From assembly GCA_934090595.1 (NCBI GenBank), contig CAKOJO010000025.1, positions 1-15,154 on the forward strand: a stretch of DNA of 15,154 bases, read 5' to 3'. Source of the stretch: an uncultured Bacilli bacterium (GTDB taxonomy: Bacteria; Bacillota_I; Bacilli_A; RF39; UBA660). The number at the start of each line of letters is the position of its first letter. The first letter of the stretch is position 1. The position numbers and the translations under genes were made by a program. Under the pieces are notes generated by a model. That model did no database searches, was not told where the DNA came from, and saw only the letters and a program-made list of their open reading frames with translations. Below, piece after piece: positions 7,315 to 13,247 of this stretch.

Positions 7315-7333
7315 TCATAAAAAATCACATTTC
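7296..7333 (-). terminator. Intrinsic terminator of the radical SAM gene, overlapping its stop
   Basis: Minus strand: GAAATGTGAT (7333-7324), an eight-base loop, ATTGTATTTC (7315-7306), a 10-bp stem with three G-U pairs, then ten T (7305-7296). The stop codon (7317-7315) lies in the loop and the base of the 3' arm, so the stem starts inside the last codons of the gene. Confidence 0.65.
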
Positions 7334-8097
7334 TTACATAATTCTTCGAATTTAATATTATTTTTAAATCCATTAAGCATTTTTACATATCGAGCACTAT
7401 TCACAATATCATCTAAATCATCTTCATAAATATTTCCAAATACTATCTCACCACCAGAATCTAAACAACAAGGAACAACACTACCATCTACTAAAATTCC
7501 AATATGATCTCTTAATGCATAGCAAGTACCAACACTATTATTAATTTCATTATCCAAACTAGGCCATACAAAAGATTTATTAAAACTAATAAATACTTTA
7601 TCCTTAAGTTTAATAGAATCATTAACATCTATTTTAATATTATAGTGTTCTTCTAACAAAGAAATAATTTTATCAGTATTAATATTAGAAACCCATAACC
7701 TATAAGACACATAAGTATTAGGTAACTTGTCCACAACAGAAAATATACTATTCATATAATCAGTCAACAAAACACCATACTTTTCATCATAACTATGTAA
7801 AGATATATTAATTTGTCTAATCTTTTCACTTTTAATTCTATCTATCAAATACCCATTAGTAGTAATATTAACATAATAAGAACTAGACGCCATATCAATA
7901 AGCTCATTAATTCTAGGATGCATTAATGGCTCACCCATTACATGCAAATATAAATACTTAGTATAATCTTTTAACTTATCTAAAATAATATTAAATTCAT
8001 CAATACTAATAAACTTTTTATCACGTTTATTTCCAATACAAAAATCACAACTAAGATTACAATTATTAGTAACTTCTACATAAACTTTTTTATACAT
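7315..8097 (-). CDS. Radical SAM/SPASM-type protein, substrate unknown
   Basis: 260 residues from the ATG at 8097. The N-terminus holds the radical SAM cluster motif NNCNLSCDFC (CX3CX2C; Cys13, Cys17, Cys20), which binds the [4Fe-4S] cluster that cleaves SAM. MGEPLMHP (54-61) is the GGE-like SAM-binding motif. TTNGYL (79-84) and INISL (96-100) are further core strands. The C-terminal part has Cys192, DGSVVPCCLD (Cys210, Cys211) and LCKKCDF (Cys254, Cys257), as in SPASM/twitch domains that hold auxiliary Fe-S clusters. SPASM proteins often modify peptides or proteins, but no precursor peptide gene is visible nearby. The start is chosen because an upstream ATG lacks a ribosome-binding site and would overlap the previous gene further. 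As called it overlaps that gene by 8 bases, so the two are coupled. Confidence 0.88.
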   Translation of the reverse strand: MYKKVYVEVTNNCNLSCDFCIGNKRDKKFISIDEFNIILDKLKDYTKYLYLHVMGEPLMHPRINELIDMASSSYYVNITTNGYLIDRIKSEKIRQINISLHSYDEKYGVLLTDYMNSIFSVVDKLPNTYVSYRLWVSNINTDKIISLLEEHYNIKIDVNDSIKLKDKVFISFNKSFVWPSLDNEINNSVGTCYALRDHIGILVDGSVVPCCLDSGGEIVFGNIYEDDLDDIVNSARYVKMLNGFKNNIKFEELCKKCDFL

Positions 8098-8587
8098 AAT
8101 TTCCCTTTCTATCCACCAAATCTTCAAAAAAAATACGTTCATCCTCAATATATCCAATTCTATCTCTATAAAGAGGATGAATCATTAAAAGCAATGATGG
8201 ATCAATAACATATTCATCTGTTTCCAACCACCAATGACTATTATCACTAGAATAAATAACATTATCTAAAACTGGTAGTCTTCCATGAACAATATCAATA
8301 TCATTATACTTCTTATAAAGCATTTTTACAACACATTCAGAAGCACCAATATTATATCCTTCTCTAAAAAAAGACAAAAAATCAGAAAAACACCCATCCA
8401 TACTATAATCAATTGAAGAAACCTTATCCCATTCTAAATCATTAAATTTTCTTACAAAACCCGTTCTAAGTCCTAAAGTTATAATATTATCAAAATCACT
8501 ATTTTTAAATCTCAAATAATTAAGTAAATCAAAACCTCTAAACTCATCATTTCCAACAACTTCCCTATAAAAATCATTTTTTAACAT
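8090..8587 (-). CDS. Transglutaminase-like (Cys-His-Asp) protein, unknown function
   Basis: 165 residues from the ATG at 8587, with AGGAG 8 bases upstream. An ATG at 8611 is rejected because that site would lie inside the gene. I do not recognise a named family by overall sequence. The second half has the spacing of a transglutaminase/papain-like fold: Cys85 in GASECVVKML, then VHGRLP (100-105), His118 in NSHWWLE, and Asp129 in YVIDPS, which fits a Cys-His-Asp triad in which the histidine follows a beta strand and precedes xWxE. The first half, including DYSMDGCFSDF, is unassigned. Soluble, no signal peptide. It overlaps the radical SAM gene by 8 bases and is probably expressed and used together with it. 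The catalytic assignment is inference from motif spacing. Confidence 0.6.
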   Translation of the reverse strand: MLKNDFYREVVGNDEFRGFDLLNYLRFKNSDFDNIITLGLRTGFVRKFNDLEWDKVSSIDYSMDGCFSDFLSFFREGYNIGASECVVKMLYKKYNDIDIVHGRLPVLDNVIYSSDNSHWWLETDEYVIDPSLLLMIHPLYRDRIGYIEDERIFFEDLVDRKGNYV

Positions 8588-8609
8588 AACACACTCTCCT
8601 ATTAAAAAC

Positions 8610-8618
8610 ACTATAACA
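8610..8618 (-). promoter_or_regulatory. Extended -10 promoter of the transglutaminase-like/radical SAM pair
   Basis: Minus strand TGTTATAGT (8618-8610) is TG, one base, TATAGT. The expected -35 position (8638-8633) reads GCATAA, which is poor. The start site near 8603 falls just before AGGAG (8600-8596). Confidence 0.5.
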
Positions 8619-8646
8619 CAATTAAAAAGAGTTTATGCGCAAAAAC

Positions 8647-8659
8647 GACAAAAAGTTAC
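8647..8659 (-). promoter_or_regulatory. Candidate operator box upstream of the transglutaminase-like gene
   Basis: Minus strand GTAACTTTTTGTC (8659-8647) repeats, with one base fewer, the plus-strand GTAAACTTTTTGTC (8980-8993) upstream of the zinc-ribbon gene. Each box points towards its own promoter, with the XRE gene between them. A shared regulator, possibly that XRE protein, is inferred. Confidence 0.3.
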
Positions 8660-8690
8660 AAAAAAAATAAAGAAACTAACAGTCGTCTCT
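8660..8690 (-). terminator. Intrinsic terminator of the XRE regulator gene
   Basis: Minus strand: AGAGAC (8690-8685), eight-base loop, GTTTCT (8676-8671), a 6-bp stem with one G-U pair, followed by TTATTTTTTTT. The stem begins in the last codons of the gene, and the stop codon (8678-8676) lies across the loop and the first base of the 3' arm. Confidence 0.55.
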
Positions 8691-8933
8691 ATTATCAATC
8701 AAAAAATCATCTAATTTCTTATCTAATATAATAGATATTTTGTAAAGAAGAGTCAATGAACAATTCTTTTTTGTATCATTTGGCGATTCTATTCTTTTTA
8801 AATATTCTGGTGAAACATCTAATATCTCAGCAAGATCCATTAATCTAATACCTTTTTCTTTTCTATATACCTTAATATTATTACAAATAATTGCCTTAAA
8901 ATCAGGATTAAAGTTTTTATATTTCTCAATCAT
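8676..8933 (-). CDS. XRE-family helix-turn-helix regulator, 85 residues
   Basis: A small DNA-binding protein consisting of little more than one Cro/C1-type helix-turn-helix domain. IKVYRKEKGIRLMDLAEILD (20-39) gives helix 1 and helix 2, VSPEYLKRIES (40-50) the recognition helix, and LTLLYKISIILDKKLDDFL (60-78) the last two helices. The start at 8933 follows GGTGAT by 4 bases. An in-frame extension upstream would run across the divergent promoter region with a non-conserved hydrophobic stretch and is rejected. It is divergent from the zinc-ribbon gene and precedes the transglutaminase-like gene on its own strand. Control of one or both neighbours is a reasonable inference. Confidence 0.82.
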   Translation of the reverse strand: MIEKYKNFNPDFKAIICNNIKVYRKEKGIRLMDLAEILDVSPEYLKRIESPNDTKKNCSLTLLYKISIILDKKLDDFLIDNRDDC

Positions 8934-8952
8934 TAGCATCACCCTAGTAATA

Positions 8953-8999
8953 TTTTGGCACAAATAAAAAAATAAATAAGTAAACTTTTTGTCCCAAAA
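8953..8999. promoter_or_regulatory. Imperfect inverted repeat in the XRE/zinc-ribbon divergent region
   Basis: TTTTGGCACAAA (8953-8964) and TTTGTCCCAAAA (8988-8999) form 12-bp inverted arms with one mismatch, separated by 23 bases. The dyad lies between the XRE gene start and the plus-strand extended -10. It overlaps where a -35 would be and the box GTAAACTTTTTGTC (8980-8993). It is a plausible operator for the XRE protein; binding is inferred. Confidence 0.45.
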
Positions 9000-9011
9000 A
9001 ATAACAATATG

Positions 9012-9020
9012 TGATATAAT
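9012..9020 (+). promoter_or_regulatory. Extended -10 promoter of the zinc-ribbon operon
   Basis: TGATATAAT (9012-9020) is a perfect extended -10. The -35 region overlaps the right arm of the inverted repeat and has no good match at 17 bases (TCCCAA). The predicted start near 9027 coincides with the start of the ribosome-binding site AAGGAGG (9029-9035). Confidence 0.7.
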
Positions 9021-9044
9021 TACTTCAGAAGGAGGAGAAGTATT

Positions 9045-9293
9045 ATGAATTGCAATAAGTGTTCTAGTAATAATGTCACTATACAAGTTGTAAATGAACA
9101 AAAGTTAATAACAAAGCATCATGGAATAATATGGTGGCTATGTATTGGATGGTGGTGGATTTTTATTAAGTGGTTGTTTTTCACAGTTCCAGCATTGATT
9201 TTTTTAATATTCGCAGGAAAACGTAAAAAAATAAAAAATATACAAAAGAAAATTGCAGTATGTCAAAACTGTGGACATACATGGAATATTTAA
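9045..9293 (+). CDS. Small split zinc-ribbon membrane protein
   Basis: 82 residues with one CxxC near each end: CNKC (Cys3, Cys6) and CQNC (Cys73, Cys76, followed by GHTW). Between them lies a Trp-rich hydrophobic stretch (about 27-57, with IIWWLCIGWWWIFIKW) long enough for two tight membrane passes, then a basic segment (59-69). Two passes would bring both CxxC halves to the same side, where they could close a zinc ribbon. I recall similar small proteins in other low-GC Firmicutes but know no function. AAGGAGG lies 9 bases before the ATG. The next gene starts 12 bases after the stop, so the two form one plus-strand operon divergent from the XRE gene. Confidence 0.75.
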   Translation: MNCNKCSSNNVTIQVVNEQKLITKHHGIIWWLCIGWWWIFIKWLFFTVPALIFLIFAGKRKKIKNIQKKIAVCQNCGHTWNI

Positions 9294-9305
9294 TTGGAGG
9301 ATCAA

Positions 9306-9857
9306 ATGAAAAATAAAATTAAAGAATTGTCAAAAAAATGGTGGTTTTGGGTTATAGTTATAATAATAATTATTATGTGTTTTCCAAACACTGACAACAA
9401 TGAAAAACAAAAGAAAAATATAGATACTAAAGAACAAATTCAAGAAACAACAAATAATACATTTTTAGAAGGAACAAATTCAGATGATTATGCAGAAATA
9501 TTAAAAAGTGTTACTGGTATAGAAAATATAAATAGTTCAACATCGGAAAATTTAATTACTTATACTTCTGAAAATAGCAAGTATAGTATAAAAATGATAG
9601 CCAATAAAGATACAAAAGAAATATATAATGTTAGAATTATTACATTAACAAAAGAAGATCCAACTAATGTTTTTATGTCAATAAATAGAATAAACTACAA
9701 AACTGAAAATAATGCTAATTACACAAATTGGCTTATAGAAAACATTGGTAAAAAAGCAACAACAAAGATTGGTGATGCCAATTTTAGTCTAAGTTTAGAC
9801 ACAAGTAACCATCCCATCCTAGAAATGAAAGCTAATAATACACATACTAATAAATAA
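9306..9857 (+). CDS. Single-pass membrane protein with extracellular domain, unknown
   Basis: 183 residues. A short basic N-terminus (MKNKIKELSKK) leads into WWFWVIVIIIIIMCF, one transmembrane helix or uncleaved signal anchor. It is followed by a charged, Asn/Thr/Lys-rich linker (about 28-55) and a C-terminal domain of roughly 120 residues predicted to be outside the cell. I do not recognise the domain. The start at 9306 is set by GGAGG ending 5 bases upstream; a TTG at 9294 is rejected. It is the second gene after the zinc-ribbon protein and ends in a terminator. The pairing suggests a joint membrane function. Confidence 0.7.
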   Translation: MKNKIKELSKKWWFWVIVIIIIIMCFPNTDNNEKQKKNIDTKEQIQETTNNTFLEGTNSDDYAEILKSVTGIENINSSTSENLITYTSENSKYSIKMIANKDTKEIYNVRIITLTKEDPTNVFMSINRINYKTENNANYTNWLIENIGKKATTKIGDANFSLSLDTSNHPILEMKANNTHTNK

Positions 9858-9873
9858 GTTTAATTTTATTCAC

Positions 9874-9905
9874 TGACCACTACATCATGTGGTCATTTTA
9901 TTTTG
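9874..9905 (+). terminator. Intrinsic terminator of the zinc-ribbon operon
   Basis: TGACCAC (9874-9880), eight-base loop, GTGGTCA (9889-9895), a perfect 7-bp stem followed by a T-rich stretch with one A. It lies 16 bases after the stop codon. A-rich sequence on the other side is weaker, so plus-strand termination is the main use. Confidence 0.85.
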
Positions 9906-9928
9906 TAATAAAATATAGATAAAAAACC

Positions 9929-10020
9929 CTACAAATTATGAAGTTTTATTCCTACACTTTTCTACATTTCATTACTATAAATTCGGCAATTTTATTCCTA
10001 TAGATTCGGAATAGCAAAAT
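9929..10020. repeat. Degenerate 23-bp tandem repeat between converging operons
   Basis: Four consecutive 23-base units start at 9929, 9952, 9975 and 9998, each opening with CTACA or CTATA. Units 1 and 3 agree at most positions and share the ending TTTTATTC. Units 3 and 4 share CTATRATTCGG. Unit 2 is the most diverged. Within units 3-4, TATTCC (9993-9998) and GGAATA (10008-10013) can form a small stem. The repeat has no coding potential and fills most of the 9906-10032 gap. I see no other feature there. Confidence 0.6.
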
Positions 10021-10044
10021 AAAAGAACTAGATTAAACTAGTTC
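10015..10044 (-). terminator. Intrinsic terminator of the rpoA-rplQ end of the ribosomal operon
   Basis: Minus strand: GAACTAG (10044-10038), six-base loop, CTAGTTC (10031-10025), a perfect 7-bp stem followed by TTTTATTTT. The stem begins in the final Glu-Leu-Val codons of rplQ, and the TAA stop sits in the loop. Confidence 0.85.
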
Positions 10045-10374
10045 AATTATAGCCATTAACGCGTCATCTCCACGTCTTTCATCTAATTTTAATATTCTAG
10101 TATACCCACCATTACGTTTTTCATAACGAGGAGCTATTTCTTCGAATAATTTCTTAGTAGCTTCTTTATTATTCATTAAGAAAGCTGCTGCTTTTCTACG
10201 AGAAACTAAACTACCATTCTTTGCATAAGTAATCATTTTTTCACAACATCTTCTTGTTTCTTTAGCTCTAGTTTCTGTAGTAATAATACTTTCATTCATA
10301 ATAAGACTAATAGTAAGATTAGCTAACATACTTCTTCTATGCTTATTATCAACACCTAATTTTCTATATCCCAT
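10033..10374 (-). CDS. rplQ: 50S ribosomal protein L17 (bL17)
   Basis: 113 residues, within the range for bL17, a large-subunit protein near the peptide exit tunnel. The start MGYRKLGVDNKHRRSMLANL matches the family opening, and ITTETRAKETRRCCEKMIT (30-48) carries the conserved TTxxRAKExR segment. The C-terminus YTRILKLDERRGDDALMAIIELV is the usual ending. GGAGG lies 6 bases before the ATG and rpoA ends 15 bases upstream. It is the last gene of the operon and is followed at once by a terminator. Confidence 0.98.
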   Translation of the reverse strand: MGYRKLGVDNKHRRSMLANLTISLIMNESIITTETRAKETRRCCEKMITYAKNGSLVSRRKAAAFLMNNKEATKKLFEEIAPRYEKRNGGYTRILKLDERRGDDALMAIIELV

Positions 10375-10389
10375 AGTATCCTCCTTCTA

Positions 10390-11340
10390 TTAATCTTCGT
10401 CTTTTAAAGTTAAGTTTAATTCTTTAACTTTATCCAACACTTCTTTTAATGATTTTTTACCAAGATTTCTAATCTTCATTACATCACTATTAGATTTATT
10501 AACTAAATCTTGTAATGTATGAACTCCTGCTCTTTTTAAACAATTATAAGCACGAACAGAGAAATCTAAATCTTCGATTGGAGTTTCTAATGCCTTTTTA
10601 GTTGGATCTTCTTTCTTTTCAATCATAAATCCAGTAGCATCAGCAATCTTATCTAGTTTAGTTACTAATTCTAAATGTTCAATTAAAATTCTACTAGCAA
10701 GAGCAATAGCTTCTTCTGGCTTAATAGAATCATTAGTCCAAACTTCAAGTACTAATTTATCATAACTTTCATCTTGACCAACACGAGCATCTAATACTTC
10801 ATAAGCAACTCTTTCAATAGGAGAATATAAAGAATCGATTGCAATAACTCCTACTTTCTTATCAGTAAGTAATTTCTTATTTTCATCAGCTCTTACATAT
10901 CCTCTACCACTAGATACAGTCATTTCCATATCAAGCTTACCACCTTCAGCTAAAGTAGCAATAACTTGATCTTTATTAATTATTTCAACATCAGCATCAC
11001 ATTCAATATCTCCAGCTGTAACAACACCTTCACCACTTGCACTTAATCTAATAGTTCTATCTTCTTCACAATATTTCTTAATAACGATAGATTTTAAATT
11101 AAGTACTATAGAAGTAACGTCTTCAATTACACCTTCAATAGTTTGAAACTCATGTAAAACTCCATCTATTTTTACACTAGTAATAGCAGAACCAGGAAGA
11201 GAAGATAACATAACTCTTCTTAGCGCATTACCAATCGTATAACCAAAACCTCTTTCAAGTGGTTCTAGTTCAAACTTTGCATAATTACTTTTTTCATTCT
11301 TTTCAGTAATTTTATAATTTGGTTTTTCAAATTGAATCAT
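10390..11340 (-). CDS. rpoA: RNA polymerase alpha subunit
   Basis: 316 residues with both alpha domains. The N-terminal dimerisation domain (about 1-230) has GFGYTIGNALRRVMLSSLPG (31-50), which nucleates core assembly. A linker (about 235-255) leads to the C-terminal domain. This keeps the DNA and activator contact residues as SVRAYNCLKRAGV (261-273, Arg263 matching E. coli Arg265) and RNLGKKSLKEV (291-301). AAGGAGG precedes the ATG by 8 bases. It sits between rpsK and rplQ as in other Firmicutes. Nothing unusual. Confidence 0.99.
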   Translation of the reverse strand: MIQFEKPNYKITEKNEKSNYAKFELEPLERGFGYTIGNALRRVMLSSLPGSAITSVKIDGVLHEFQTIEGVIEDVTSIVLNLKSIVIKKYCEEDRTIRLSASGEGVVTAGDIECDADVEIINKDQVIATLAEGGKLDMEMTVSSGRGYVRADENKKLLTDKKVGVIAIDSLYSPIERVAYEVLDARVGQDESYDKLVLEVWTNDSIKPEEAIALASRILIEHLELVTKLDKIADATGFMIEKKEDPTKKALETPIEDLDFSVRAYNCLKRAGVHTLQDLVNKSNSDVMKIRNLGKKSLKEVLDKVKELNLTLKDED

Positions 11341-11361
11341 AGTCTAACCTCCTTACCCTTA

Positions 11362-11745
11362 TTAGTTACGTGGTCTTTTTGGTGGACGACATCCATTATG
11401 TGGAATTGGTGTAACATCAGTAATTGTTACAACTTCAAGTCCAGCTGTTTGTAATGATCTTATAGCGGTTTCTCTACCAGGTCCAACACCTTTAACTACT
11501 ACATCAACTTTACGCATTCCATAATCAAATGCAACCTTACCTGCTTTTTCAGCAGCAATTCCTGCTGCAAATGGAGTAGATTTTTTACTACCTTTAAATC
11601 CAATTGCACCACTTGATGCCCATGATACTACATTCCCTTCTTTATCTGTTATAGTTGTAATTGTATTATTAAAAGTTGAATGAATATGAGCAACACCCTC
11701 AGGTATATTTTTCTTTACTTTTCTTTTTCTTTGTTTATAAGCCAT
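11362..11745 (-). CDS. rpsK: 30S ribosomal protein S11 (uS11)
   Basis: 127 residues of typical length. The protein sits on the small-subunit platform and contacts the mRNA exit region. Conserved segments are GVAHIHSTFNNTITTITDK (17-35), WASSGAIGFKGSKKSTPFAA (42-61), GPGRETAIR and the C-terminal DVTPIPHNGCRPPKRPR. GAGGT lies upstream of the ATG. It is 18 bases downstream of rpsM and 21 upstream of rpoA. Confidence 0.98.
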   Translation of the reverse strand: MAYKQRKRKVKKNIPEGVAHIHSTFNNTITTITDKEGNVVSWASSGAIGFKGSKKSTPFAAGIAAEKAGKVAFDYGMRKVDVVVKGVGPGRETAIRSLQTAGLEVVTITDVTPIPHNGCRPPKRPRN

Positions 11746-11763
11746 AGTTTAACCTCACTTTCA

Positions 11764-12129
11764 CTATTTCTTTTTGTTTGCAACAACTTTTCCTCTACCC
11801 TTACGAGTACGAGCATTTCTATTTGTTCTTTGTCCTCTTACAGGTAATCCTCTTTTATGACGAGATCCTTCATATGAATTAATTTCCATTTTAGTCTTAA
11901 TATTCATACTAACTTCACGTCTTAGATCACCTTCAGTAACATAGTTACCTAATTCATCACGAATCTTACCAAGTTCTTCGTTTGATAAATCTTTTGTTCT
12001 TTTTTCTGGATCAACTTTTACTGCATTTAATATTTTCATTGCAGTAGTACGTCCAATACCATAAATATAAGTTAAAGAAATTTTAATTTTCTTTTCATTA
12101 GGTATTTCTACACCCTTAATACGTGCCAT
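11764..12129 (-). CDS. rpsM: 30S ribosomal protein S13 (uS13)
   Basis: 121 residues. S13 is in the small-subunit head and contacts the P-site tRNA and the large subunit. It starts MARIKGVEIPNEKKIKISLTYIYGIG, with the helix-two-turn-helix core following. The basic tail GLPVRGQRTNRNARTRKG (95-112) reaches the tRNA. AAGGAGG lies 8 bases before the ATG. The rpmJ stop is 15 bases upstream. Confidence 0.98.
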   Translation of the reverse strand: MARIKGVEIPNEKKIKISLTYIYGIGRTTAMKILNAVKVDPEKRTKDLSNEELGKIRDELGNYVTEGDLRREVSMNIKTKMEINSYEGSRHKRGLPVRGQRTNRNARTRKGRGKVVANKKK

Positions 12130-12144
12130 ATTTTTTCCTCCTTA

Positions 12145-12258
12145 CTAACCTTGAGTTTGTTTGTGTTTTGGATTTTCACAAATTACCATAACTTTTCCCT
12201 TACGTTTAATAATTCTGCATTTTGCACAAATTTTCTTAACTGATGGTTTTACTTTCAT
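12145..12258 (-). CDS. rpmJ: 50S ribosomal protein L36 (bL36), zinc-binding form
   Basis: 37 residues: MKVKPSVKKIC, then AKCRIIKRKGKVMVICENPK and HKQTQG. It is the full length of bL36. Cys11, Cys14, Cys27 and His32 form the zinc site, so this is the zinc-containing (C+) version. GGAGGG lies 8 bases before the ATG. It fills the gap between infA (12 bases upstream) and rpsM (15 bases downstream), its normal place in the operon. Confidence 0.97.
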   Translation of the reverse strand: MKVKPSVKKICAKCRIIKRKGKVMVICENPKHKQTQG

Positions 12259-12270
12259 TTTAATTCCCTC

Positions 12271-12486
12271 CTACTTTCTATAGGTTATACGCCCACGTGT
12301 TAAATCATATGGAGAAAGTTCGATCATAACCTTATCACCCGGTGAAATACGAATATTATTTAATCGCATTTTACCAGAAACGTGAGCTTCGATCTTATGA
12401 CCATTCTCTAATTGAACATAGAAGTTTCCTCCAGGAATAACTTCAAGAACTTTTCCTTCAACTTCGATTACATCATTCTTTGCCAT
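12271..12486 (-). CDS. infA: Translation initiation factor IF-1
   Basis: 71 residues, the usual length. IF-1 is an OB-fold protein that occupies the ribosomal A site during initiation. Recognisable segments are MAKNDVIEVEGKVLEVIPGG (1-20), NGHKIEAHVSGKMRLNNIRI (28-47) and SPYDLTRGRITYR (57-70). The start overlaps the end of map by 14 bases, with AGGAG 9 bases upstream inside map, so initiation is probably coupled to map translation. Confidence 0.98.
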   Translation of the reverse strand: MAKNDVIEVEGKVLEVIPGGNFYVQLENGHKIEAHVSGKMRLNNIRISPGDKVMIELSPYDLTRGRITYRK

Positions 12487-13237
12487 TTAACAACACTCCT
12501 GTCAATATTTCATATCCATCATCAGTAACAACTACTGTATGTTCAAAGTGTGCTGATGGACTATAATCTTCACTCTCAATAGTCCATTCGTCTTCACATA
12601 CGACAATCTCAGGACTACCAAGATTAAGCATTGGTTCAATCGCTAGAACCATACCTTTTTTTAATTTTGGACCAGTATTTTTAATACCATAATTTGGAAC
12701 ATCTGGATCCTCATGAACACTAGTCCCAACTCCATGACCCACTAGTTCTTTAACAACACCCAAATTATGTTCTTTTGCATAGGACTCTATAGCATAACCT
12801 ATATCACCTATTCTATTACCAGGTTTAATTTGTTCTAAACCTTTATAAAGAGACTCTTCAGTATGATATAAAAGATACTTTTTATCATCATCTATATCAC
12901 CAACAGGATAACTCCAAGCAGAGTCACCATGATATCCCTTATAACAAGCACCAATATCTATTTTAATGATATCACCATTCTTTAATTTGGTATTCGAAGG
13001 AATTCCATGCACTACTTCATGATTTATACTAGTACAAATAGCACCAGGAAAACCTTCAAAACCTTTAAAAGAAGGATAAGCATCATGTTCTAATATGAAC
13101 TTTTCTGCTAAATCATTAAGCTCTTTAGTAGTAACACCAGGCTTGATATATTTTTTTAAATATTGGTGTGTTTGATAAACAATATTACCAGCAATTCTAA
13201 GAAGTTCAATTTCTCTATCACTTTTAATAGTTATCAT
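12473..13237 (-). CDS. map: Methionine aminopeptidase, type I
   Basis: 254 residues, standard for bacterial type I MetAP, which removes the initiator Met from nascent proteins. The dinuclear metal ligands are all visible: Asp94 (KIDIG), Asp105 (HGDSA), His168 (GHGVG), Glu201 (AIEPM) and Glu232 (FEHT). His78 (NHEVVHGIP) and His175 (VHEDP) are the substrate-contact histidines. There is no N-terminal zinc extension. GAGGTG lies 6 bases before the ATG and adk ends 10 bases upstream. Its end overlaps infA. Confidence 0.98.
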   Translation of the reverse strand: MITIKSDREIELLRIAGNIVYQTHQYLKKYIKPGVTTKELNDLAEKFILEHDAYPSFKGFEGFPGAICTSINHEVVHGIPSNTKLKNGDIIKIDIGACYKGYHGDSAWSYPVGDIDDDKKYLLYHTEESLYKGLEQIKPGNRIGDIGYAIESYAKEHNLGVVKELVGHGVGTSVHEDPDVPNYGIKNTGPKLKKGMVLAIEPMLNLGSPEIVVCEDEWTIESEDYSPSAHFEHTVVVTDDGYEILTGVLLNGKE

Positions 13238-13247
13238 ACAAACACCT

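Noticed and set aside
7103..7429. Plus-strand Ile/His-rich frame across the surface-protein start
   Set aside because: It is the antisense of the Asn-rich tail plus promoter region and has no ribosome-binding site.
8588..8675. RiPP precursor peptide next to the radical SAM gene
   Set aside because: The gap holds only an 11-codon plus-strand frame (ATG at 8634) without a ribosome-binding site and no minus-strand start codon. No core-peptide-like sequence is visible nearby.
8934..9101. Longer N-terminus for the XRE protein
   Set aside because: The extension crosses the divergent promoter and the zinc-ribbon start, has no helix-turn-helix similarity, and GGTGAT sits correctly for the start at 8933.
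7296..9905. Integrated mobile element
   Set aside because: The region looks accessory, but no integrase, transposase, flanking direct repeats or tRNA-end duplication can be seen.
9929..10020. CRISPR array
   Set aside because: The 23-base units are contiguous and degenerate, with no unique spacers between identical repeats and no cas genes.
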